A stretch of 64,000 nucleotides of DNA, taken from the NCBI GenBank assembly GCA_964017065.1, contig OZ024784.1:5561152-5625151 (forward strand), given 5' to 3'. Source of the DNA: Haliclona indistincta. Its lineage: Eukaryota; Porifera; Demospongiae; Haplosclerida; Chalinidae. The notes below the pieces were generated by a model that worked only from the letters and a program-made list of their open reading frames with translations, was not told the origin of the DNA and searched no databases. The number at the start of each line of letters is the position of its first letter. The stretch's first letter is position 1. A program made the position numbers and the translations under genes. This document shows, one piece after another, positions 1 through 10,400 of the stretch.

Positions 1-3000
1 TGGAAGAGGAAGCGGCTTTGTTGTTTTAGGAAGTGAAAGGTGTCTTTCTGATTTCGGAACAACATTTGGTAGGTTATAATACTCTGATTCACTGCGGTCT
101 TTGGTTGATACACTACTTTGTGAAAATGAGTGCTTTATGCCGGTCAGATCGGTTAGTGAATGACGATCTGATTTTTGTACATTTGGAGATCCCTTTGGAG
201 TCACGTCTACGTAGCCATCCTCATCGTCAGGGTCTCCCCAGTTGCCGATATGCAGTGTCGTTGACACAATAGGAGAACCTTCCTTAGCTGCTGCATGCAC
301 AGGATTGATATAGTCATAAGCTTCATCAATATCCCCACTATCCTGTGCTTTTTTTATGGTTACGTACCGAGCTTCTTGTACGCTATCTGATTTAGTAGCT
401 GACCCTAGCACTTTGAGGTATCCATCATCGGTTTTACTAGGCTCTTCCTGAATTGGTGCTGCTGCCATGGATGAAACAGAAGGTCTGGGAACGTTTTGTC
501 TCTCAAGTCTTGAAGTGGAATTTGCCGATCTTGGTAAAGAAACAGCTGACGTGAGGTCTCCTTTGAGTAGTTTCTTGTCAATTATGGCTATCTCGTTAGC
601 AAATCTCGGCTGGCTAATGAGGGCACTGATGCTTTGGTCAAGTATCAAAAATGTCGGTCGTTCTTTTGGATCTATCTTCCAACAGTCTTGAAGAATGTTG
701 AAACTAAAAGAGAACAGTAGAACAGTAATAATTATATTGCTAACACATTGATTTCCTGCACATTGTAACTTGTTTTGTTACGCACATTAGCGTTCACTAG
801 CTAACAGGAAGAATGCTATACATGTATCTAAGGACTTTCCCAGTTTTCATAGTCACATCTGCCACAATACTTATAAGGACTCACACACAAGGAAATCATT
901 CCTGTTTCTGTGCATGATAGCTTATCTTTTCCCAACAAATTTTAAAGCTACAGTAACTCACAGTGAGTCTGGGCAGAGAGGAGGTTGTGATGCTGATTGT
1001 CCTGATTTAATGTAATCAAGAAAGTTGTCATCTGAGACATCATTGAAAGGAGGGTTACCAAAGCTTAATATTTCCCATAGTGTCACACCAAATGACCACT
1101 AGAAAAGGGCATAATACATTACGTACTCACTTGAGAAAACATGAATCACATACCACATCACTCTTTTCAGAAAATTCACCGCCTTCGATTGATTCTGGAG
1201 CCAGCCACTTCTGATGGTGATAGTTATACTCTCTTCCAGCTGATTGTTCTTGTTGACAAAAATAATTCAATTTGTCAAGACTGACATCACCAACAGTAAC
1301 TCGCTGTTGCTGATCCACCCTGAAGAATGGTTATTAATAAAAGAGTGGAAGTTGAAGCAATTTTCAAAGCATACATGCATGTATGAGCAGACAGCATTTT
1401 GTAAACAATTTTCTTCCGAGACAGTGCCCTCATTCCATGACAAACTTGACTAACAATGTCTGCCAGTCGACGAACGGTGAAATCCTGCGTATATAAAATC
1501 ACAAAACCTATTATTAATGACGTAAAACCAGCTATGACTTGCTATACTAATAATGTAGTAAACACTTAGTAAAGTAAACTAATGACCAAAATAGTACGGT
1601 AGTGAAAGTACCTGAGCGGGTGTGGGAGACAGGACGGATGAGCGAAGCTTCTTCAGGTATGTAACCAAATCATGCTCTTCCATGTATGGACATACAATGT
1701 TGGCTCCAGCGAAAGAGTTGAAGCTGACTCCAATGATCTTGAGAACATTCGGATGAGACACTGTGCTAATTGTGAGACAAGCTTTGAGATACTGTTTGAC
1801 CTCATCAATAGCAACATGTTCTAGTGAAAAATTTAGCAATGATTACTACTTGACCTGGGTAAGGTGACACAAACCTCTGAAAGTTTTCACTGCTACTGTT
1901 CTGTACACTGAAGTTTCATAAGGTTGTAAGTCTACTATGCTGCCTTGGTATACTTCACTGTGATTCCCTGCACAATACAACTACATTCACACATACCGTC
2001 ACAACAAGTTGGTTGCACCTTCTGCAAGAAAAGAGGTTGTCTGTATTCTGCTCTCTTGTATCAAGAAATCAGCATATGGCTCAATTTCAGATCGGTAAAC
2101 CTCTGGAACATTCTTGAGCAACTCCCTTGGGCCTGAAAATTCAAGCACCATAAAATCAACAAATAATTATGATACAGCAGTACTAAACTTACTCCTAAAC
2201 TTTGACTTATATCTTCCACGCTGTGCTAACCGCAAAATTGTGTTTGTACTGTTATTGAAAATAATCAAGGTCAACAACACTATCTCTCTCACAGAGTCTT
2301 ACCCTGATTCTGGAAACAGAGGTTGTTCGCCAAATCCAAGCAAGGGATGTTTACGTTTTCGACAGCAACAGCCACAACAACAACAGCAACAAACAAGACA
2401 GGCAAAGATTATCAGTAAAACAGCTGCTCCTCCTCCGGCGGCAATACCAGCAATAACCGTAGTAGTAAGGATTGTAGTAGGAGGGATTGTGGTATCATCA
2501 GATTCATCACATTGAGTAGAATCAGGATCCACACAATTACTGCTATACATTGTGTTTTGATAGAACAGAATAGTTCTGTTGTTAGAGCAGTTCTGCTGTG
2601 CTGACATAATTTTCGTTAATGTCAATAGCTCAGTGAATTCGGGATTCGTAGAGTTTTCTAACTGGGGTCCAATCCTTGCAGTAAGATCATTCCAAACTGC
2701 TCTACACTCGCTGGTGAGTACACAGCTGCAGTACTCTGGACAAGGTGCTCGAGGTTGAGACGTGTCATCACAAACAGGATACACCGAAGCACACAACAGT
2801 TGTAGCAGCCTGGTCGTGCATATTGAATTGGATGCAACCGAAGTGACAAGCTTGAATATGCTCAGACTTTGGAAGAATACATCTCTATCAGTAACCAATG
2901 TGTCATTGTTTGGAAAAAATATATTTCTTCCGTTGACACCACATGGATCAGTAGTTGAATTGAATTTCCTGCATTGACTATCATTCCTACAATAACAATA

Positions 3001-3279
3001 ATACAAGGATTAATACATGAAAACATAAGTTTCAAAATGCAGGACAAGCCAAAGACAGAAGTGCAGGACAATGATGATGAGATGTTTATAGCCCTTAATC
3101 AGATAATCAAATGTGCTTATTAAACCACATTAGAACACATTGGTGAACAGCACGCACCTTGTGGCAGTACCGGTAGGCACAGGTGAAGGCTGTAGAGTAG
3201 TGTCAGTAAGTGATGTAGAGATTGATAAATCAACGGTGCTAGAGACGGGATCACCAATAGTACGAGTAGCAACAATACT

Positions 3280-3316
<37 letters not shown>

Positions 3317-3521
3317 ATAGTAGTAGTAGTGGTGGCTTGCCCTGCAACATAAAGTATCAGAGTCTAGTTAACAGATAACAACAACTACTGTATATACTGA
3401 CGAGTCAAAGAATGCAATTATGGAACAGGGCTCGCCAAGAGCTACAGGTTGTACTACACTCACCTTCAATGGTTCTTGTCACGACTGCAACCACGACAAC
3501 GTACAAAGCTACCACGTTCAT
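1..3521 (-). CDS. Receptor tyrosine pseudokinase with Frizzled-like ectodomain (3' end outside window)
   Basis: Single-pass receptor read through about ten exons. Exon 1 (3464-3521) encodes a signal peptide starting MNVVALYVVV. Exon 2 (3158-3341) is a Thr/Ala linker. Exon 3 (about 2303-2986) carries a cysteine-rich region with the Frizzled spacing (CTTRLLQLLCASVYPVC, then PCPEYCS and SECRAVW), a transmembrane helix and a Cys-rich juxtamembrane tail. The kinase domain follows: glycine loop AEGNHSEVYQG, VAVK lysine, a Glu in the expected helix-C stretch, APE motif (KWLAPESI) and the C-lobe CW..DP.ERPTF. The catalytic loop is YKMLSAHTCM instead of HRDLAARNCM, and DFG is DVS, so the catalytic Asp and Asn are missing. 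The tail (1-460) holds several Tyr motifs (DGYLKV, EARYVTI, DGYVDV, EYYNLP). Catalytically dead phosphotyrosine scaffold is my inference. Kinase plus Fz-like domain recalls ROR/MuSK, but there is no kringle or Ig domain. The exon 3/4 splice is uncertain. Confidence 0.85.
2348..2399 (-). repeat. Imperfect CAA/CAG-type repeat encoding a poly-cysteine juxtamembrane stretch
   Basis: On the minus strand this simple repeat reads as TGT/TGC codons and gives CLVCCCCCCGCCCRKRKHP directly after the transmembrane helix of the receptor pseudokinase. Such a cluster would be a strong candidate for S-acylation next to the inner leaflet (inference). Confidence 0.8.
3281..3332 (-). repeat. Trinucleotide repeat encoding Ala/Thr runs in the receptor ectodomain
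   Basis: A run of agc units followed by agt/gta units on the plus strand. Read on the minus strand inside exon 2 it encodes threonine and then alanine runs. It lies between the signal peptide and the cysteine-rich domain and probably varies in length between individuals. Confidence 0.75.
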
Positions 3522-3716
3522 TATCATTGGCGAAATTTAAATGCACAAGCTGAGCTTCATATATGCTAGTACACGACCAGATCATACACTAAGAGTAGAA
3601 AGTATGTTACCACGGAAGTTCCTGACATACAAATACGGTTTATAATCAGATTCACACGTGACAGGCTACATGTAAAACGTTATGTAACTAAACACTAGTG
3701 TCACAGTGCACGCACG

Positions 3717-4778
3717 TCAGGTTTGCACTTTTTGACGATGCCTTTTGAGTCCAGTGTTGCCAAAACAATCCAATGATTTCCTTGAAGTGACCATGTTCTT
3801 TGGTTGTGTGAAAGGCTTCAAAACATCTGTGTGCCTGTCAACTTTTTTCAGCTCACACTTTTGCTTGTTCTTTGCTGCAAGCCACTCAGTATATGATTTT
3901 TGATTCTTCACAGGCTGCTCTTTTTTGGGTGAAGATGAAGGATAATATTTAATCCTTTGGTGTGGTTGATGTATTTGCTTCTTTGTCCTTGTCCACTCAT
4001 CATAAGAGATTGACTTCTTCAATTTACGAAGTCTTGGATTGGGTGCCTGTTTAGTAGAAGTAGGTGACCTGATACCTTCTATTGAAAAAGTGCTCTGTTT
4101 TGGAGTTGAATTTAAAGTTCTATTCTTTTTATTCTGTTCTTTGTTATCTACCCATGATCTATACGAATCTTGTGCCTTTCTTGCTCTTTCTCGTACCTCT
4201 GCCGCTTTCTGTCTCAAAACCTTCTCAACCTCTCTCTTTTGCCTTGCAAGTTGTCTCATGTGATGACGGTGTTCTTTCCTTTTTCTTTCTAGCCATTCTT
4301 GTAATGCAGTGTTACTTGTTCCACTCTCCAACCAGAATTCTGAAACATGTTTCTTCTGATACACTTCTTGTGAAGCAGCATGGGGTCCAGCGATTGGTGA
4401 TTTTGTTGTTGTACTCCTAGAAGTGGCTGGTGTGTATAAGTGCTTGTTTCGTTGCTGTCTTGCAGCTCTTCTAGCTGGTAACAGAGCTAGCTCGCTCTCA
4501 TTCAAGTATGCCTCAGGATGGATGTCTCTGTTAGCGTAGGTTTTGTCTGCTGCAGATTCTTTAACTTGCTCTTGACTGCTGGTATCTGGAGGTGATGAGC
4601 TGCATATTGACTCAGTATCAGAGAGCTGTTGGTCAGTATGCTCCACTGTAACATTATTGCTATTATGATTTGCAAGCAGCAGGACAATACTTTCCAATAA
4701 TTTCGAGTCACAATTGCTGTCCAGAGTGACGTTTATTTGTAGACTTTTTGCCATTGCTGTTGCACCTTTACGAGCCAC
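3717..4778 (-). CDS. Coiled-coil protein with W-x-x-K repeats (CCDC34/CCDC181/MAP9-like)
   Basis: Single-exon reading frame of 353 codons; a second in-frame Met (4754, MAKSLQ) could be the real start. The N-terminal third is Ser/Asp-rich. The middle has a highly charged helix (RQLARQKREVEKVLRQKAAE) typical of a coiled coil. A short motif recurs four times: LQEWLERK, SYRSWVDNK, SYDEWTRTK and SYTEWLAAK. Spaced aromatic-Trp-Lys motifs in basic coiled coils occur in microtubule/cilium-associated proteins such as CCDC34, CCDC181 and MAP9. I cannot decide which, if any, is the orthologue. The start lies only 38-62 bp from the CCDC138 start on the opposite strand, so the two probably share a promoter. 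The gene is certain as a reading frame; the family call is tentative. Confidence 0.8.
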   Translation of the reverse strand: MARKGATAMAKSLQINVTLDSNCDSKLLESIVLLLANHNSNNVTVEHTDQQLSDTESICSSSPPDTSSQEQVKESAADKTYANRDIHPEAYLNESELALLPARRAARQQRNKHLYTPATSRSTTTKSPIAGPHAASQEVYQKKHVSEFWLESGTSNTALQEWLERKRKEHRHHMRQLARQKREVEKVLRQKAAEVRERARKAQDSYRSWVDNKEQNKKNRTLNSTPKQSTFSIEGIRSPTSTKQAPNPRLRKLKKSISYDEWTRTKKQIHQPHQRIKYYPSSSPKKEQPVKNQKSYTEWLAAKNKQKCELKKVDRHTDVLKPFTQPKNMVTSRKSLDCFGNTGLKRHRQKVQT

Positions 4779-4816
4779 GCCCTAGTTCACAGTACCTGGC
4801 AGTTGCCAAGGGGACC
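4755..4816. promoter_or_regulatory. Compact divergent promoter, coiled-coil gene / CCDC138
   Basis: At most 62 bp separate the two opposed start codons (38 bp if the upstream Met of the left gene is used). No TATA box is visible. Both 5' UTRs and the core promoter must be tiny or overlap the neighbouring coding sequence. Confidence 0.5.
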
Positions 4817-7171
4817 ATGCGCACGTGTGCAAGGCGGGAACCTACTGTTATTCCAAGCATGTCACTCCCAGGCTCTTTCTGTGGCGATAGAACCGAGGAT
4901 CGAGCATCTTACTACTCATATGAAAGTGTAAGTATAGTATACATGTCACTGTATATACTGCTAGTGTGGTGGACTGTGTACAGAATAGCGAGAATGAGGA
5001 ACATGTGAACAATTCTGATCTAGACTCAGTAGCTAGCAGCAGTGCTGAGCTAATGGTAATGTCTGAATTGTGTATAATCCAAAATAAACTAAAGGTAAGT
5101 AAACTGTCTTTAAAGATCATTATAATTACTATTACGACGTAGATTCAGCTTCAAAGATTGCATGTGAAGGAGGAGGAGGTAAGGCTGAGGGAACAGAGAG
5201 TTGAGGAGGCGGAAACAGCTGTCAAGGAGCGAGAACAGTGTGTTGAGGAAATGGAAAAGGAGATTGTTGATGTACAGAGTATGATGTGGGAGTGGATTAG
5301 GGAGCATGTCCAAAAAGTGAGGTATCACATGTACTGTACATTGTTAGAATTTTGTTTGCTACTCTGATAGTCACCTGACACCACCAGCCAAAGAGAGACA
5401 CCTTCCACTAGTCAATCTGTATCTGTTTTAAGAGCAAAGGAAAAAGACAATCAGAGGCTGAGAGATTCATTTGATGTATTGAAGCGAGCTAACGAGTCCT
5501 TGAGATCTCAGGTATACATCACAAAGCATTAGTTCCATTGGTTGTGTTGTGTGTAGTTGGACACCATGAGTGCTAGGAAGAACAAACTAGAAAAACAGCT
5601 GACTCATGTGCAGGGCAGACTGACTAATCTACTCGTGAGTGTTGGGTCAGTATCTTATAATAATCTGTGTCAAAAAATTATAAAGCGCATGAGTGAACAG
5701 GGTCAGTTGAAGGGAACGAGTAGAGCAGTGGAACCAAAGGAAGATAAAGGTATTGATGGAGGCTGTCACTTGCACATGCTATTATAATTATGTCTAGTTG
5801 AGAGAAAATCAGTGGAACAGAAAAATATCAGACATCGAAAGGTGGTGATAGCAATGTGGTAGCACTAACCTTGTGTTGTTTTACTCCAGTGGGCCGCGAC
5901 CTCTTCTCAGCTCGAGCTAGCCGTGCATCTAATGGAATGGCTGGTTCAAATTCATCCTCCTCCTCTTTCCCAACTCAAGGAAGAGGAAGAGAGTGTGGTT
6001 TGTCAGTTGGTACCTTATCTTCCTGACTGTCTCAATCTTGTGGTTTCTATGGAACCTGCTTTGCAGCACTCTTGTCTACAATTTGTTCTTTTTGTCATTA
6101 GAATGATTGTTGTCACAAAACAGGTATTAATTACCATGAAACCGATAAACATGTCTAATGTCTGTGCAGCAGCGACAGACACTGTCATCGTCACTTAGGA
6201 GAGTGGGAGAGGCAATCTATAGACCTCTCAATCAGGTATAATATATCACTGCTCTCAAGTCAGTCAATAATACTCTGTGTTATTGCTGTTATAAAGGTTA
6301 GTACCAGCTGTGATGACAAGGCAAGGGACGACACTCACCAACAAACTGAATCTCTTATCATGAGTCAGGATCTTTCTACTCGACTTCTATCATACTTGGT
6401 CATTATACTAACTGTCACACAAGGTCTAGTTGAGCTCTTGTTTCTTCCTCTTTCACATCTTTGATAATCCTTGTCACAAAACTCGCTCTTCCTCTAGAGT
6501 ACATGCAGTTGCCTTTCAGTCTTGTTTAATAACTCTTTTCCGTGTAGTTGATTGCCTAGCACGCGTAATGGAACTGTTGCAGCATGATCTTAAAAAAGAT
6601 ACCGTGAGAGAGTGAAGGGAGGGGAGAGGAAAGAGTTCACCATTTGTCGCTCCAGGGCAGAGAAGTGTTTGTGTATCATGAGGGCCCTGTGGTTATTCTG
6701 CCTCTCATGAGATCAGACTTGAAGATACTGTGTGTCTATGCTGTCAACATCTTTCTATTGCTGTCGATGGAATCTGGTTTGTTAGAAATGATTGTCCTGT
6801 TCTTGTACTTGTATTGTAGCTGTAAGTCACATGTTCATGGAATGGTGTTCCAGTGAGCAGTGGATGAGTCAGTGTGCTAATGTGTTCAAACATCATCAAG
6901 TTATGGAAACTACTGTTCTTGAGAAATTGAGTATAATACTGCAACGGCTGTCAAAAAATAGGTGCATACACATGCTAAATTCTATGTATTATGTAGGTGC
7001 TCGTTTTTTTTCTCCAGAGCTAACAGACACTTGTTTACTATGTTCCATCTCACTGGTCTATTTGAGGACTTGCTGTGCTGCAGAGTAGATCCTGATAACC
7101 CTTTTCTTGCTCTCAATCTTCGATCAGTACTCATCAACATTACCTCCAACCTCGTTAGCATTACTAGCTAG
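4817..7171 (+). CDS. CCDC138: CCDC138 orthologue (coiled-coil, centrosome/cilium-linked)
   Basis: Multi-exon gene. Exons I can place: 4817-4927, 4984-5094, 5143-5316, 5371-5511, 5557-5634, about 5687-5745, 5798-5841, about 5890-6123, 6168-6234, then several to the stop at 7171. The N-terminal half is a coiled coil (VKEEEVRLREQRVEEAE; KAKEKDNQRLRDSFDVLK-like). The C-terminal half is the helical domain specific to CCDC138: LRRVGEAIYRPL, STRLLSYLVIILTVTQ, VLEKLSIILQRLSKN and NPFLALNLRSVLINI each match the human protein by recall. Human CCDC138 is a poorly studied protein with links to centriolar satellites and cilia. An upstream in-frame ATG exists at 4748 but overlaps the neighbouring gene's start region; I prefer 4817. 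Middle exon borders (6300-7000) are approximate. Confidence 0.85.
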
Positions 7172-7497
7172 TGAGTAACTGAACTGTTTCTGACTTGCTC
7201 GAGTCTTTGTAACCACTGTATGTGCCTTGATAAAAGGGTGTGTTTATCTGTTCCATACAAGTGCCATTCCTTCGTTAATCTACCATTACTGGCTTGTATA
7301 AATAATATAATTATTGACATTGACATACAAACAGAATTGAAGTGATATGTTATAATACCAGCATGATAGTCGGCCAGCCGCTTTAAGTGAATAAAAATGG
7401 GTTACAAAAACAACAAAATTAACTTCTGAATGTGATGATGCACTCTGCACAGCAGAACACTAGTTTTTACTAAAATACAAGTGATCCAGCACACTGT

Positions 7498-10400
7498 CTA
7501 CTTGTTAACCATTATTTGGTATGGGTGTGGTGCTACAAACTTTGGTTCACAATATTCTTTATGAGTTAATGGAGTCTGTGATGCTGGGTCCAGCCCAAGT
7601 CTCTTCATGCGTTCCACTGTCTTGTGATCAGGGTTGATTAGAGAGACGCCTGGTCTTGGATTAACATAGTGGTTGTCTGAGCTATTCAACGGGTCTGCTG
7701 TTGAATGTTGTAGAACCCTTCTTTGTCGCTCAAGGTACTGCTGAGAGTGAGGGGGAGGAGGTGGAGGCTGATCGTGGTTAGTGGTGACCTGCTGTGGTAT
7801 TGCATGAGCTCCTCTTACCATCTCTTCATAAACTGTCAATGTAAAAAAAGCAAAATAATGATAAATAAATTAATCATGCAATTATTACCGTATAGCGGGA
7901 AATTTCACTGGAGAAAATCAGAGGATTTCGCGAATTTTGTCAATTAAAACAAGACATTCGCAGACAAAATTTTCGCGAATAGCCTGTAATTCGCGAAAAT
8001 TTTCTCTCACGAACATTTCCCGCTATACGGTGTTTATCAGTGAAGCTACCCTAATAGTTTACATGAGTCTGGGATGGTCTCACCTTTCTCTAGCTCAAAG
8101 TACTGTCTTGCTCTATCTGATTGGTCACGAGGAAGCACTAGATGTCTGCTAGTTGATTCCTCTACCAGTTGAGCAGCAGTCATGCCCGTGTGGTAAGGTG
8201 AGTTACTACCTCCAGGTACAAAGCAAGGGTTGACAGTAGGTTGTGAATTGTGGAGCTGATCTTGCTCAAAAAGGAAGTAATGGTGTCCACGATGCTGTTC
8301 CCTCATGGAGGAACTAGTGGACGACATTGACTCTTCCAGCCCATTTTCTTCGTTCTTGTATCCCTATAGAATTAAATAGAATAATTGTGTTAACACTTTG
8401 AACTGTTTCAGCTATTGAATGCACTGATAATTGATAACTCACTGAAATATTTCATATAATTATTTCACTAAGTTTATGGTGTTGCGACGTGACAAGCAGT
8501 GAGTTTACAATTATGTCAATTATCAGAAAGCAACGTTTATTGTGACTGTTCTCACCTTTGATCTCATGATGTTTTCAATGTAAAAGTTTATCAATCCTGC
8601 AATCCACTTGCCCTGGTTAGTCTTTAGAGGGTAAGTGCTGCCTTCAAACGCCTACGAGAAGAAGGGATCAGATAACCAGCTTGCAGTTCTTAGAGAAAAA
8701 TGTGTTCGTCTCACCAGCATGAAAGTGTTTGACGTGTAGCCCCAGTTCTTTAGCACTTCATATGGCCACAGGTCAAGCACCTACACAGTATATAAACAAC
8801 CATAAATAATTGGTCTCATGAGAAGTGCGTAGATGGGGAATTTATTTTAGCTATCAATTTGCAGGGTAAGTCTCTAGATACAAGGCTCTTTGTAAACATG
8901 TATTCTCACTGCAGTTCTAAAGACGGTGTATTGGCTATGATTATAGTACCTGTTTAGTCTTGTGATCCATTCTGATGACTCCATCCTTGTTGATGCCCAG
9001 CAGGACTGGATGCATCTTGGTATTGCGTAGAAAGTGTCTACGCGGCTCCTACAGTGGAACAACAGCTGGTCATGTCCAGTGTGTGGGAGAAATTACTTTA
9101 GTGCTAGTATGGTATTTTCTATAATCAATGGAGCAATGTATGTACATCAAGTCATGTCAATTTCCAGTGTATTTAGATAATTAGCAGACAATTTTGTTAG
9201 TGTACTGTACCTTGCAAGGAAAGAAAGCCGTGTTGTATGTCTGCATGGAGGTAGCGGCTTGGATGTAGAGTTGTTCTGCATCCTCTCTTGAGAAGCTAAT
9301 CATGGTTTCCCTCTCTCTCAACACTTTCTCTTCTATACCCTTCAGATCAGCATACTCAGGAGGCAGGAACTCGGCAACACTATTGGTGTAAATAGTATGA
9401 GTAAAGGATACTTGAAATTTTATTTTATTAACGCAATATGTTGTTTACCTGCAGAATCCAATGACTGAGTTGATTTCTGTTCTGTTCAGAACGTATGTAT
9501 GATAGAGTACAGCTGCCAACTGTAACAAATGATATCACATGTAAATAACTATTATGGAATACTGTTGACTGTATGTGTTAATGAGTGTTGTCTGCTAGGA
9601 ATATAGGGACTAACTGTGATGGCGTCCTGTATAGAGCATGGTTGGTTACCATGGATGATACTCAGCCAACTCTGGTGGAATTGAACCCAGTCTGGTACCG
9701 GCATAGGCAGTGCCGGGAGCCTCTCTTGCTTACCCTCCTTGATCCTGTATCCAATAATGCACATCAACAAGAGCAATGTGCGATAGTGTACATTTTGTAC
9801 ATGGTTTGGCACACTAGTATAATTGCATTATCGTGCATGACTTTGTTCCAAATTCTCACACTTTATTGTGGTATTATGATCACAAACCTTAGTGCTAGTA
9901 TTCGACTTGTGGTTATACTATAGTCTCTGAAGGTCAGCTTTGGGTCAAGGTGGACCGGTTCTGAGCCTTGATCTATGCAGGTGACCAAAATAGTCTGATA
10001 CTAATGCCTTTGTTAGCTGCAATGATCATGCATACCTGGTAACACGATATAGTGCTTAGGAGAGTTGAGCACCTCCAATGCTGTGATAATCCTCCACTGG
10101 TCTGGTCTGTGTAATTGTGATGGTGAAGGTGTTTCTCGTGGACTAAACTCATCCATTCCTGCTCCCTAAAATGGTGGAGCTTGTTAATTGAGCTCTATTT
10201 CAACTATTCTTCTCTAATACTAACCTCTGCCACCTTTTCTCGCTTCTGTGTGTAGACAGAGCCCTCCACAAACAGGTCATAATCTCCAGGGTTTTCAGCA
10301 TGAACTAGAATACATAGTCTTGTTATCAGTTTGTGGATTGGCTGGTATAAGCTTGCCTATTGATAAAAGATTATTATGAGTAATGTGACCTTAGTATTGG

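Noticed and set aside
1244..1453. Plus-strand ORFs over the receptor kinase exons
   Set aside because: Shadows of the minus-strand pseudokinase exons, whose alignment with tyrosine kinases is unambiguous.
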